Assembly: GCA_024364735.1 (NCBI GenBank)
Contig: JAGFNQ010008292.1
Location: 126,800-190,799 of the forward strand
DNA from: Boesenbergia rotunda
Lineage: Eukaryota > Streptophyta > Magnoliopsida > Zingiberales > Zingiberaceae
Length of the DNA: 64,000 nucleotides
Reading direction: 5' to 3'
Shown here: piece after piece, positions 1 to 12,390 of the stretch
Position numbering within the stretch: position 1 is the stretch's first letter
Layout of the letters: the number at the start of each line of letters is the position of its first letter
Notes under the pieces: model-generated
The model's input: only the letters and a program-made list of their open reading frames with translations
The model's database searches: none
What the model was told of the DNA's origin: nothing
Translations under genes and position numbers: made by a program

Positions 1-353
1 TGCAGTTGGGTGCTATGTATATGTTGCATACTTGTTAATGAGTTAACAACCCAATGATTTATGCAAACATTCAATTAGTTGATAGCATAAAGTGATAGTT
101 ACATATATGTGATATGTAATCGGTATAATTACCTACCTTCATAGCTAAGAATAACTTGATGGCCACAGCCATAGTTGTTCTTATCTATGGTTGGATATCA
201 ACCTATTTGGAGATGTTCCTACGATCTCCCGAATTGATAAAAAGGGTTATTCAATTCGAAAAATAAATAGGATTTAATTAATGTATGTTGATGCATTCTT
301 TATCATTCTTCTCACATAACTCAATTTGTATTTCTAGGATAATCACTCGATCA
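1..353. other. AT-rich leader upstream of copia gag, no gene
   Basis: No coding region is visible. The stretch lies directly upstream of the first copia gag remnant and does not match the LTR copies at 4286 and 5547. The 5' LTR and primer-binding site of that element are either off the left edge or decayed; I could not find a clear TGGTATCAGA site here. Confidence 0.3.
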
Positions 354-1097
354 TGTCTTCTCTGAATTTGCGTTCCATTTGGACACCAATAAACTGACTG
401 GGCCAAACTTCATGGACTGGCTTCGAAACTGAGGATAGTCCTCAAGGCAGAAAGCTTGCTTATGTCCTTGAAGATCAACTTCCCAACCGTCCTCCAGAAA
501 ATGCAACTCCAGACCAGTTAGTGGCCTATCAGAAACATGTGGACCGATTCTGAACTTGCGAGTTGCATCATGCTAGCCGCTATGGTACCTGAGCTGCAAA
601 AGCAGCATGAGCATATGGATGCTTATACCATCATCTTCCATCTTCATGAGTATTTGACGAGCAGGCGAGATACGAAAGGTTCGAGGTCTCCAGACTCCTC
701 TTCACTCTAAGATGCAGGAAGGCACTTCTGTCTCACAGTTTGTGTTGAAGATGTTGGGGTACATTGAGCGACAGGCACACTCGGTTTTGCAATGGATCAT
801 GAACTATGTATTGACTTAATTCTGCATTGTTTACCCAAAAGTTATTCACAATTTGTGATGAACTATCGGATGAACAGGCTGGAGACTACCATTCCTGAGT
901 TGCTCAACCTGCTGAAGACTATAGAGCCTTCTGTGAAGCAGGATCAGAAGACGGTACTGTTAGTTGGTTCCTCGAAGAAAGGTTCTAAGAGGAAGGCCAA
1001 AGAACAGAATAAGGGAAAGAAGAAAAAGGACAAAAAGAATGAAAAGACACCAAAAGGCACTTGCCATCACTGCGGCAAGGAGGGTCACTGGCGTTGA
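354..1097 (+). pseudogene. Ty1/copia Gag remnant
   Basis: Gag builds the retrotransposon particle and binds its RNA. The frame starts at an ATG at 354 and shows the usual copia Gag opening, but the first 400 bases contain frameshifts, so only 792-1097 reads cleanly (about 100 residues). That part has a lysine-rich linker followed by a CCHC zinc knuckle reading CHHCGKEGHWR, where a TGA at 1095-1097 falls inside the knuckle, just before the last Cys. The same reading frame continues into the pol remnant downstream. The Gag is non-functional as it stands. Confidence 0.8.
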
Positions 1098-4000
1098 AAC
1101 TGCAAGGTTTATCTTGAGTCCTTGAAGAAGAAGGCATCCGATGCCCCATCCTCTTCAGGTATCTTCGTTATTGAATGTCACTCTATTTTCTCAAACACCT
1201 GGATACTTGATACTGGGTGTAGCTCACATATATGTAATGACATACAGGGGCTAAGGAATAGAAGAAGACTCGTCAAGGGAGAAGCGAATTTGCGAGTTGG
1301 AAATGGAGCAAAGATTGCTGCTGTTGCCATCGGAACATATTTGCTAAAGCTCCCTACTAGACGTGTCTTAGAATTGGATATTTGTTATTTTGTTCCTTCG
1401 TTAATAAAGAACATTGTATCTATTTCATATTTGAATGAAAAGGGTTATCATTTAACTTTTAGTAACAATTATTGTTACATAACTTTAAATGGTGTTCTTT
1501 ATGGGACCGGAACTTTGTGCAATGGTATCTACACGTTAGATTTATCTGGTGATGTTTTCAATATCGAAGTTAGCAACAAACGTGCTCGAATAGATAATCG
1601 AATAGACTCCTATACGTGGCATTGTCGTCTTGGCCATGTAAGTAAGAAACACATGACCAAATTACACCTATGTGGAATTCTAGAATCATTTGAACCCGGT
1701 TCATTTGATACATGCGAATCATGCTTAAAAGGCAAGATGACCAAATTACCCTTTTCCGGAAAAGGTAATCCAGTGGGAGAATGGCTTGGTCTAATACATA
1801 CTGATGTATGTGGACCAATGTCAACTCTTGCATAAGGAGGCTATAGCTACTTCATTACCTTTATCGATGATCACTCACAATTCGGGTATGTGTTCTTGAT
1901 GAAAGACAAATATGATGTTTTTGAGAAATTCAAAGAGTTCAGAAATAAAGTAGAGAAACAGCTTGGCAACAGTATTAAGATACTTCAATCCGATCAGGGT
2001 GGTGAATACTTAAGTCAAGAGTTTCAAGATTATCTTAGGGACAATGGGATATTGTCTCAATGGACTCCGCCATATACACCACAGCATAATAGTGTATCTG
2101 AGAGGCGTAACCGAACCTTGATGGACATGGTTAGATCCATGATGAATCATGCAACTCTTCCAAAATCCTTTTGGGGCTATGCGCTCAAGACAGCTGTTTC
2201 CTTGCTAAACAGAGTCCTGACCAAGGTAGTCTCTACTACTCCATATGAGACGTGGAATAGTAAGGAACTTAACTTAACTCACCTTAAGATATGGGGTTGT
2301 CCTGCTTATGTGAAGCGGACTGTATCAAACAAATTGGATGCTAAGTCTGATAAATGTCTATTTATTGGATACCCTAAGGAAACAAAGGGTTACCAATTCT
2401 ATCATCCCTTGGAATAAAAGGTGTTTGTTTCAAGGCATGCTGTATTTCTGGAAAAAGAATTTCTTTTACAAGAAAATAGTGGGAGTGGCATTGAACTTGA
2501 TGATGTTCAAGAAACTCCAATAGACATTACAGAGACACCTAGTCTAGACCCACAACTAATAACTCATAATGATGAGCTATCAGTTGAACCTAAAACAACA
2601 CCACTTCTTCCTAGGTCTGATAGGACACGCAATATTCCAGAGAGATATGGATTTCTTATAAGTGAATCAAACGACGTGTTACTCATTAACGATGACGAAC
2701 CTATCAGTTATGAAGATGTTCTGAAAAATTCAGAAAGGGATAAATGGCTTGAAGCCAAGAAGTCGGAAATGGATTCCATGTACAAAAATCAAGTATGGGA
2801 CTTGGTTAACCCACCTGAAAGGATTAAGCCCATAGGGTGCAAGTGGGTTTTCAAGAAGAAAACCGACATGGAAGGTAATGTTATTACCTTTAAGGCTAGA
2901 TTAGTGGCAAAAGGATATCGTCAAAAACAAGGAATTGATTATGACGAAACATATTCGCCAGTAGCTATGCTTAAATCCATTCGGATGCTCCTGGCCATAG
3001 AAGCTCATTATGATTATGAGATATGACAAATGGATGTGAAAACAACATTCCTTAATGGAAACCTGCTTGAGGATGTATACATGATACAACCTGAAGGTTT
3101 CACATCGGTTAATAAAACCACAGTATGCAAGCTTCGACGATCCATATATGGACTAAAGCAAGCATCCAGGAGCTGGAACATCCGTTTTGATGAGACAATC
3201 AAAGAGTTTGATTTCTCACAAAATCCTGACGAACCTTGTGTGTACAAGAAGGTTAGTGGGAGTACAGTCGTATTCCTAGTGTTATATGTCGATGACATAT
3301 TACTTATAGAAAATGATATATCAGTCTTACAGTCAGTTAAAATTTGGTTGTCCAAAACTTTCTCCATGAAAGACCTGGGAGAAGCAACCTATATCCTTGG
3401 GATTAGAATCTATAGAGATAGATCAAAACGATAGCTTGGTCTTTTGCAGTCTACATATATAGACCGAGTGCTAGAAAGGTTTAGCATGTCGGAATCCAAG
3501 AAAGGTTACCTTCCCATCAGGTATGGGATCAACCTTTCGAAGTCTATGTGTTCGCGCACAGAAAACGAGAGGATTTGCATAAATAAGATTCCTTATGCAT
3601 CCGCGATAAGATCTATCATGTATGCTATATTATGTACTAGGCCCGATGTATCGTATGCTCTGAGCATCACAAGCAGATACCAGTCTGATCCAGGAATGGA
3701 TCATTGGGCGGCTGTCAAGACAATCCTCAAGTACTTAAGAAGCACTAAGGATGTGTTCCTAATATATGGAGAAGGTAATATGGTAATACGTGGGTATACA
3801 GATGCAAGTTTCCAGACAGATAAGGATGACTCCAAATCTCAGTCTAGATACGTATTTATTTTGAATGGAGGCGCAATAAGTTGGAAGAGTTTCGAGCAAG
3901 ACACCGTAGCGGATTCTACTATGGAAGCGGAATATATTACAGCTTCGGAAGTAGCAAAGGAAGCAGTCTGGATCAAGAAGTTTGTCTTAGAACTTGGTGT

Positions 4001-4271
4001 GGTTCCAATCATTGATGAAGCAATACCGGTTTACTGCGACAACAATGAAGCTATTGCACAAGAGAAGGAACCAAGGTCTCATCAGCGATCCAAACATGTG
4101 CTTCACCGCTATCATCTGATCAGAGAGATTATAAGTAGGAATGATATACAAATTGAGAAAATTCCCACTGAAAGGAATTTAGCGGATCCTTTAACTAAGG
4201 CATTGCCTCAAAGTAAGTTTGAGGGTCATGTTAGAGCCTGTGGTATTGGGTACCGTAGCAATTGGCATTAG
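1098..4271 (+). pseudogene. Ty1/copia Pol polyprotein (PR-IN-RT-RH), broken by stops
   Basis: Pol of a copia retrotransposon. Domains in order: aspartic protease with WILDTGCSSH (about 1200), GAG-pre-integrase HxxLGH region (about 1620), integrase core with FIDDHS, SDQGGEY and SERRNR (about 1850-2130), reverse transcriptase with KWVFKKK, QMDVKTTFLNG and YVDDI (about 2840-3300), and RNase H with STMEAEY and the DNNEAI region (3780-4230). The whole length stays in one frame with gag, but stops lie at 1833 (TAA), 2415 (TAA), 3024 (TGA) and 3432 (TAG). No frameshift is needed between 1122 and 4271. It is followed after 14 bases by its 3' LTR. Order PR-IN-RT-RH makes it copia rather than gypsy. 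Confidence 0.92.
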
Positions 4272-4285
4272 GCCAAGTGGAAGTT

Positions 4286-5007
4286 TGTTAGTGATATGAG
4301 AGAAGTGTCCTAAGGCAATCGCCTTATGATTGTAATCATTTATTTTAATAAATGAATATTCACTATTTGAGTATACATGTTCGTGTATTTGATTGAGATC
4401 TTAAACTCATTTACTGAATGTCCGCAATACAATTCACAGCATGAGAGAATTTGTGATGAATTCACAACTAGTGATTATCTCTACATGTGCAATTGTGAAG
4501 TATTGAAATTGTCCCTAGTCGATGAATTGATAAATATGGACACTATCAATTCTGTTGAGACTAGCATGGGTTATTCTCTAATCAGCTGATTCTCACTGGC
4601 CGGTGACATTGAGATGTCCGGAGATAAACATGAATGCTAGTTAAGGGAACTAGTTCATTGGAGTAACTGGCTGTAAAACTTCATATGGTAGTCTACATAT
4701 AGATATGTCAGTGAAGTTCTTACTGCAGCTTAAGTGCAATGTTCCTTTGACTTGCGGTGTTCAAGTCATCTTGGTCATGGAGACTTATGCATTGACATCT
4801 TAAGCAAGCATCTCCAAGGAGGTGTGGACCCAGGATGATTGGGTATAAGCCGAAGTGCCCGAAGATGTTTGAACAGCCTACAAAGGATTCACCACTCCTT
4901 GCGAGGAGATGTATACCCGAGACCTATCGTCGGATTATTACTCGAAGCCTCTGGCCAGAGCATGACATGTTCAGAGTATGAATCTCTTAAATACATGAGA
5001 GTAATTA
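4286..5007 (+). repeat. truncated 3' LTR of the copia element
   Basis: Starts TGTTAGTGATATGAG directly after a purine-rich stretch that ends the element's internal region. It matches 5547-6266 closely and stops abruptly at GTAATTA (5007), where an unrelated minus-strand LTR fragment begins. About one third of the full LTR length (2220 bp in the intact copy) is present. The remainder was not found downstream, so the break reflects deletion as well as insertion. Confidence 0.85.
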
Positions 5008-5546
5008 CGCCGCGAGCACCACTTTTCACTATCGAAAAGTCTCCTTGAGGTGGAGAAACCTTTATAGCAAAATCTTCCTCTTTACAGATGCAGAAATATA
5101 ATGGAGGAAGCAAAAATCACTCTACAATTTGGCTGCACTTCGTTACTGTACGGAACCGTATATGCACGTGTAACGAGGAGCTCCTTTTATAGGTGAAAAG
5201 GACAGATTTACAGTCTGTCCAGCCCCGCACCAGTCGACTATCCCGAGGGTAATCGACTGGCCCAGCAATAAATGCTGGCCAACGGCTAGCAAACAGGTAG
5301 CCAACGGCTAGTTTCGGGGTATACCAGTCGACTGCCCCAAGGCCAGTTGACTGGTTCGAAGCTGCGAACTTTCTGTGGATTTTGGCAGTCGACTGCCATT
5401 GGGCCAGTCGACTGCCCTACCTTCCAGCTCAGCTCCAGCCACTCCGAACCTTTTTCCTTCGCGTGTGCCTTCAGGTCTGCTCCCTTGGTTCGCCCCTTGA
5501 AGTCCTCTTCCTCTGGCTATCGTCCCTCGGATGCGCACGCAAGCCT
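5008..5546 (-). repeat. LTR fragment of the CAGTCGACTG-palindrome family, part 1
   Basis: Reverse-strand copy of the LTR family seen intact at 54450-55366. The shared parts include the fused text around the TATA box, the region after it that reads toward GGTTTCTCCACC, and the C-rich upstream segment. It is truncated at 5008 (its 3' side, about 140 bp missing) and continues at 7767 after a nested solo LTR. Palindromes with core CAGTCGACTG lie at 5231-5420, including a perfect 14-mer GGCAGTCGACTGCC at 5384-5397. A minus-strand TATA box is at 5185-5191. Confidence 0.75.
5185..5191 (-). promoter_or_regulatory. TATA box of minus-strand LTR
   Basis: Reads TATAAAA on the minus strand (inside CCTATAAAAGGAGC). 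It lies about 40 bases downstream of the last CAGTCGACTG palindrome, the same layout as in the intact copy near 55008. Confidence 0.6.
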
Positions 5547-7771
5547 TGTTAGTAATATGAGAGAAGTGTCCTAAGGCAATCGCCTTATGATTGTAATCAT
5601 TTACTTTAATAAATGAATATTCACCATTTGAGTATACATGTTCGTGTATTTGATTGAGATCTTAAACTCATTTACTGAATGTCCGCAATACAATTCACAG
5701 CATGAGAGAATTTGTGATGAATTCACAACTTGTGATTATCTCTACATGTGTAATTGTGAAGTATTGAAATTGTCCCTAGTCGATGAATTGATAAATACGT
5801 ACACTATCAATTCTGTTGAGACTAGCATGGGTTATTCTCTAATCAGCTGATTCTCACTGGCTGGTGACATTGGGATGTCTGGGATAAACATAAATGCTAG
5901 TTAAGGGAACTAGTTCATTGGAGTGACTAGCTGTAGAACTTCATATGGTAATCTACATATAGATATGTCAATGAAGTTCTTACTGCAGCTTAAGTGCGAT
6001 GTTCCTTTGACTTGCGGTGTTCAAGTCATCTTGGTCATGAAGACTTATACTTTGACATCTTAAGCAAGCATCTCCAAGGAGGTGTGGACCCAGGATGATT
6101 GGGTATAAGCCGAAGTGCCCGAAGATGTTTGAACAGTCTACAAAGGATTCACCACTCCTTGTGAGGAGATGTATACCCAAGGCCTATCGTCGGATTGTTA
6201 CTCGAAGCCTCTGGCCAGAGCATCACATGTTCCGAGTATGAATCTCTCAGAAACATGAGAGTAATTAGAATCTGTTGGACGAGAAAGACATTACTTGGGC
6301 TAGGTGTGACGTAGTTAGCCTATTGGGGACTGACACACATAGACCGTGTCCTGAACCAAGTGGGTATAAGATGGTGAAGGGAATGAGGCTACTGAAGGGT
6401 TTCAGAATTATTTCTGAGGCCAACCGTTGATCTTTCGATTAATTGGGGATCATGATGTACTACTAGGTGTCACTCATGATCGTTCTATAATTGGTTAATT
6501 ATAGACGGCCAACATAAATCAAAAGCCTATTTATTCACACGCACTACGAGTAATCCGAGGGATTTAAAATGAGTTGAAAATTGGATTTTCCCATCAAGAG
6601 AGATAAGTCGAATCTGAATTTTTCAGAGACGCATCGGAAGCATAAAATGGCAAAGTCTTTTGAAGACTTATTGGACGAATTAAATGAGTTTAATTCGTAT
6701 AGTTTTAGCTTAGATTTGGCCGGCCCAAGAGGGTCCCCACCCTCTTTGTTTGGCCGGCCACAACAAAAGGGGAAAACCGAATTTTTGGTTCAAATTATAA
6801 AATAAACCGAGCGTGGTTTTTTTATAAAATTATGGATAAAGAAATTTATATAAAGAAATTTATATAAAGAGATTTATTTTTCTTGGAAATTAAAATGAGC
6901 CATGGATTGGTTTATTTTATTTTATAAAATCAATAATAGATTGATTTACCATGATAAAGAAATTTATATTAATAAATTTATATAAAAAAATTTATATAAA
7001 GAAATTTCTTTCCATAAGAAAAGGGAGACATGGTTGTTTTTATTATAAATTAAATTATGATAAAAACTTGGTATGATGGAATAATTCATAGAAAAATTTA
7101 TATGATAAATTTCTTATGAAAATTTATTCCATAAAAAGAAGACTTAGCAATTGAAAGGCTACTATATAAAGGAACCAAGGCAAGGCTTGGAGATTAATTT
7201 AAGAGATCTAGAAATAAGTCCTCTCTCTCTCTCCTTCTCTCCCTCTCCCTCCTCTAGTGCCGCCGGCCCTAAAAGGAGGACCCCTTTGTTGCCGTGAGCT
7301 TCATCCACCAAGCAGCTGCCGAAGAAGAAGAAGAAGCGGACGCAACTTCTTCCTTCCTCCCGGAATCTTGATTTCGTTCTTCGTTTGGTGGTTAGTCTTT
7401 CCATCTCTCTTTTGGTATTCTTGTCGTGCCTTTGGAGAATCTAGTAGTTCTTGTCGGCACGAAACTCGTGGCTTTGCGAAGTCATCCCGAAGAAAACTCG
7501 GAGTGGACGCGAATAGAGGCGGGAGCTTCTAAGGGACGCTTACGGTTGGATCTCGTCCCTTCCTTCGAGTTACGCGAGGTATTAAGTAAATTAGTTTACT
7601 TTCTGCAAAATTTTAATATATGATCATGTCTACACAATATAAGGTTGCATGCTTAGATGTGCGGTTAAATAATTTGGAAAATTATTTATGCTAAATCTTC
7701 CACTGCACGTAATAAATTTTAAAATTACAAACCCGCATCCATGTCAACATGCACCCGGTCCCAACAAGCCT
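5542..7771 (+). mobile_element. solo LTR (copia, 2220 bp) with TSD AGCCT
   Basis: The LTR runs 5547-7766, from TGTTAGTAATATGAG to CCCAACA, and is flanked by the 5-bp target-site duplication AGCCT (5542-5546 and 7767-7771). The minus-strand LTR fragment resumes on the other side, which proves an insertion. No internal region is present, so it is a solo LTR left by LTR-LTR recombination. Its first 720 bases match the 3' LTR at 4286. It contains AT-rich direct repeats (about 6836-7010) and a TATA box at 7163. Confidence 0.92.
7163..7170 (+). promoter_or_regulatory. TATA box of the solo LTR
   Basis: TATATAAA in the context CTACTATATAAAGGAACC, about 600 bases before the LTR end. A CT-rich leader follows at 7220-7255. 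This is the expected place for the U3/R transition. Confidence 0.6.
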
Positions 7772-8012
7772 TCCCTTGGCTTGCCTCCATGTCACCCTTC
7801 ACGTGTGCCCTTGAAGTCCACTTCCCGGCTTGCCCTTGGAGCTCTCCTCCCTCGGCTCTCGTCCCTCGGATATGTCCACTAAGTGTGATTCTCCAAGTCC
7901 TGCAAACTCAATCACACATATCAAATACAACATAACACTCTAACTTTAAACCTATTCACCCACACATCAAAACCCTGATCTTCCAATCATTTAAGGGTCG
8001 ATTGACTCAACA
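7767..8012 (-). repeat. LTR fragment of the CAGTCGACTG-palindrome family, part 2
   Basis: Continuation of the fragment at 5008-5546 after the nested solo LTR. It ends GGTCGATTGACTCAACA, the reverse complement of an LTR start beginning TGTTGAGTCAATCGACC, matching the start of the intact copy at 54450. The two parts together give about 780 bp. Confidence 0.75.
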
Positions 8013-8519
8013 AGTCTAAGGTTCCCTTGCCTAACCTTGGTCAACTGAGACCTATTAGGACTTCTCCACCAAGTGTCCGATCAACCCTTTGACAAACCTG
8101 GATTTCTCCTGCCTAGCTCCCAACTAGGACTTAAAATGATTCCCAACCAGGTTTGCCTAACCCTCGAGTTACGTCTAGTCTCTCGGTAGACTTCCACCTT
8201 GCCAGCGTATGATCTTCCCGATCCACCTGGACTTCACCTAGTCTCACTAGGTGTGCCTAGTCCCACTAGGTCTTTTCTCATGCCAGTGTGCGATCTCCCC
8301 GATCCACCTGGACTTCACCTAGTCCCACTAGGTGTGCCTAGTCCCCCTTGGTCTTTTCCCAATCAAGTCTCCAGTCAACCTTGACCCACTTGACTCACAC
8401 GATATTCAAAGATCATGTGATATTCAAACATTACTATCAAACATTGAATCATCCAACCTTAAGCTTACCAGACATAAGCTCACCCGAGCCTAATCAAACT
8501 AGGTCAACCCTGACCTAAC
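8013..8519 (-). repeat. probable fragment of another LTR, with CTAGG-rich text
   Basis: On the minus strand this begins TGTTAGGTCAGGG. It is rich in the phrase CCTAG..CTAGG, like the CTAGG-rich tail of the solo LTR at 13733-15575. No coding region is visible. No target-site duplication could be assigned, so element and boundaries are tentative. Confidence 0.4.
8201..8362. repeat. two tandem copies of an 81-bp unit
   Basis: Units 8201-8281 and 8282-8362 both run from GCCAG(C/T)GT through GATCCACCTGGACTTCACC to GGTCTTTTC, with few differences. They lie inside the probable LTR fragment and have no coding meaning. Confidence 0.8.
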
Positions 8520-9657
8520 AAAGATTACACCAACGATAAGTGTGAAGACGGACTACTTCAATGAAACCCTTATGAATCCCAAGCTTTGTCCATGGCTAAC
8601 ATAGACATGATAGAGAACAGTAAAAGCCTAGGGGCTATATGTGGATATAATTATCTTGATTTACATAAACAATTTAACAATTCAAGACGTAGTTCATTGG
8701 GCAACCACGTAAATCCAATTGTATTCCACTACGAAAGGTTCAAAGCTACAAGCTATCTCTCAAGATGCGAAAGTCTTACGATGAAACTCTTGTTTGAGAT
8801 ATGAAACTTATCCATAATTTTTATTCATGGGGTATTGTTGAAAAATTAGTTTTGGTAACCATTAAATTAAATAGGGATAAGATGACTATTTTATGAGTAG
8901 ACCATTATAAATCAATTTCTTGAGTGAAAGATAAATTAATGTATAATGAAGGGTTGATCTGATAAGATGGAACAAAAGTTTTGACTCACACACGAGTTGG
9001 GTTCATGTATATGATTACATAAATATTGGCTCATATATGCTTAAATGTCAATCCATGTGGAATCATTGAGATGTGTGAAATTAGAATTAATTTCATTGAT
9101 TGATTAAAAGATTAATTGATTGTAATATTAATTAATAAATTTTTATAATAGATTACATAAATAATTAATCAGATTATTCAATTGAATTAATTAATGATAA
9201 TTGTTAAGATTTAAGTAAAAAGACATACCCAATGCCTTTTCACTTATTCGAAGAAATCTTTCACCTCTTGTGAGTAACCCTTCATCCCTATAAAAGAAAC
9301 CTTTCACCTCTCTCCTCTTTTAAGAGTTTCAAGGTTTCAAAAGTTCGACATGGTTCTAAATTTGAAGTGCTCCTATTTCGAGACATAAGTCATTGTATCT
9401 TAGGAGATGATTGTCAATAAACCATAAGCACATGGGGGTGCAATATCAATTTAAAGAAAGAAGACCTAGCCTTCATTTGACCTTAATACTCTTATATGTA
9501 GGAATAAGATTACCCGAAGGGGTGTGTCGATATCTGAAGGGATAACTTAGTGACCAACTAGATTAGGTCGATAAGAATGATACTAAGAAGAGTACATTTA
9601 TTATCCGAAAGAGTGCCTCAATATCTGAAGGGTATGTCGAGAGTATAAATCGAATAA
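8520..9657. other. unclassified AT-rich DNA, target of the Gypsy insertion
   Basis: No convincing gene. A TATA-like CCTATAAAAGAAACC occurs near 9287, followed by a CT-rich leader, which suggests an old LTR. The phrase ATATCTGAAGGG is repeated near 9530 and 9630. The stretch is cut by the 12-kb Gypsy-type element and continues at 21657-21786. Confidence 0.35.
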
Positions 9658-9662
9658 GGTTC

Positions 9663-12374
9663 TGATGGACCCGAAATACTAGATTAAGTTGTCACGAAAT
9701 GTATGGGTCCTCAAAATTTAGAATGTGAATAAATAAAAAAGTTGGAAACCCTTTTTGCAATCAAAAATATGAAAACGTAGTAAAGGGGCCACAGGTCGTA
9801 TTTTTCCTTGGGACTAGTTGATGGTTGTTCGATTCGCGCTTGAGTTTATGTGTCGTTTGTGAATTTTGGGTTTCAAATAAAATCGGGGTTTTGATTGAAG
9901 TTCAGGAATGAAATCGCAAGGTAAAGAAAAGGAACTTAATCATGAACTAAACAAGAAATTGCAAGTTATAACTTAACCCAACGGACTTCCTACTCATCTA
10001 AAGCACTTAAGCAATTCTTTTAGAAAACAAATCTGATTCAATATGCAGAACAAATGCCAATCAATGAAGCGACAAAACCAGACTCGAGACAGACCAAATG
10101 CAAGCAATCTAAAACCAAATTGATACAACAATCGTGCCAAGACTTCACTTGATGCAAGTGCTAACAATTGAACAACTTGATACCAAAAGTAGAGAAACTG
10201 ATGTATCAAAAAGTGACACTCAATGCAGAATGTATAACTGATCAATTTAGAATAAAGCTAATCAATTCATTGGAAACAAGCTCTTAATGAAGTGCCATGC
10301 ATGAATACAAGGAAAAATTCAGACTTGAAGGCAACAATCCAGAAATGGATTTGGACTGCAGAAGCATGTTTCTGCAGAAACTGTAAAAATTCAGGCTGTC
10401 CATGAATGCAGCAATTCGAATGCAAGAATTCAGAATCAAGCTCAGAAATTCGAATGCAAAAATTCAGATTGCAGAAGCATGAAAACCAAGTAGTTCAGAA
10501 ATGAATGTAAGCTATCATTGAGGTGGTGTGCAGGAATTTCAATGAATAAAATTTGAATGAAAACAAGTTTTGACACAACTTGCAGAAATAAATTGATCAT
10601 GGCATGCAGAGACAGGATTGCAGATTCATCAAATGCAGAAACTGAAGTGGCACATGCAAATGCAGAAACAAGATGCAATATTTCAGAAACTGAATTGATC
10701 TCACTTGGAAAACCATGCTGATAGAAAAATTATTGTGCATGAACGAGCTAGAATCAGAGATTCAAGATCCACTCAATGCAGAAATTGGATGTGCAGATAA
10801 ACAAGTGTTTATTTGATACAAGAACTCAGAAATCATGCGCTGAAATTTCAGAAATGAGCTGGGATTGCAGAAATCAAAATCAGATTACAGAAATGAAGTT
10901 GATTCACAATAACTAATGTGCAAAGCTAAAATCGAATGTTATTTAGCTAGACTAAACTACAAGATAAACTCATAAAGTAAAACTACATCGAGGTTGGAAC
11001 AAAATGCAAGAACTCAATAGAAATCTGAGACGCAAAGTGAAAACAGCTGATACGCAGCCTACAAAAACAGGCACGCAAGCATGAAGGCAAGAAATGAACT
11101 AAAATTAAATCTGAGAGCTCACAAACAAACAATCTATTGATTACATTGAAAAATTTAACCCTAATTAAGCCAAAACAATTCAGAAAATGAAAACTAAGCA
11201 GCTGATAGAGAAATTCAGAAACAGAAACACTTGCAGTAATGGAAATTACAGCTAAACAACTGAAATACAATAAGAAATCTAAACCCCAATCACTCCATTA
11301 GCTCAAGATCACCTTGTTCGTCACGCAAGGGCTGGCCTCGAACCCGTAAGCTCAGCAATTCACTGAGGAACTGAATCTGCAGTCCATTTCAGCTCAAACT
11401 CTGATCAAGAGGAAAAACCCAATCGATTTCTTCAACTCAGCCTTGTCTGATTGAAATGATGGTGAGGGAATGATCCAAACACTTCAGGGAACCCCTCTGA
11501 ATAGCTTGGATTGATGAAGAACTTGACAAAACCGAAATCGAAGCTATCAAACGCAGAGCTGAGGAAACCCTCACTCAGCCCTGTTCTTGCCCAATTCCGA
11601 GCTGAAACTCCACCGATTGCTCTCCCCAGTGACCTCGACTTGATCCAAATGGAGAGAAAGGGTGGTCGCGCCCCTTGGATTGAAGAAACAAGCTGAAAAA
11701 CTAAGAAGATACGAAGAAGGAAGAAACTGCAGCGGAGACTCGACGAGAAAGGAAGCTGCGCAAATTTTGATTAAATAGTTAACAATGGACGACCCAGATT
11801 TCTCCACATCAATCCAATGGCTGATCTTGTTCTGATTTGATCTGAACTTTGATGATGATGATTAGGGGTCAGGATCTGCCTCGTGGTAGCTCGGATCCTC
11901 CAGATGTGCAACGGATGGTCCAGATCAACCTAATCTTTGAATGGACAGTCTAGAGCCCTCCGAGCTTGATCCAATGGTTGGATGATCTCTGATTGGGATG
12001 AAAGTCTCAGATCTTGATCCAGATGCTTGATCAACCCTAACCCTAGCTCGGATTGCCTTAGATGGACCCAGATGGCTCAAATCTAGCCGCTTTTGAATCG
12101 GACGACCCGGATTAATCCTAAGCTTGATAACTCGATCCGGGTCACTCCTGACTCAAGTTTGACCCAGTATGTCCTAGGTCCATGAACCTTTCATGCTTAC
12201 AAAAATAGATCAAAAATTTAGTGGCTAAATAATCCAATTTTGTGCAAATTTGCAATTAAGTCCAAAATAAGAGGAAGTTCTAAAACCTAGGGTAAATTCA
12301 CAATTAAGCAATAAAAAACATAGGTCAAACATGGATTTTAGCAACTAAAATAATCAATAAAATGGTACTTATCA
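9663..12374 (-). repeat. 3' LTR of the Gypsy-type element (left copy)
   Basis: 2712 bp, with plus-strand ends TGATGGACCC and CTTATCA. It pairs with 18960-21651. It is rich in the degenerate short phrase (T)GCAGAAATTCAG between 10280 and 11000. The short frames within it recur in the other LTR only because the LTR is duplicated; none looks like a real gene. Confidence 0.92.
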
Positions 12375-12390
12375 ACTCCCCCACACTTAA
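12375..12390 (-). other. polypurine tract of the Gypsy-type element
   Basis: Minus strand reads TTAAGTGTGGGGGAGT and directly abuts the 3' LTR. This is where plus-strand DNA synthesis would be primed. An identical 16-mer recurs at 16061-16076 and a near-copy at 16751-16766. Confidence 0.85.

Noticed and set aside
4377..4589. 70-codon frame repeated at 5638-5850
   Set aside because: It recurs only because both lie in copies of the same LTR. There is no start context, no domain and no other support.
11571..11807. 78-codon minus frame also present at 20848-21084, plus other frames shared by the two 2.7-kb LTRs
   Set aside because: Identity reflects LTR duplication, not conservation of a protein.
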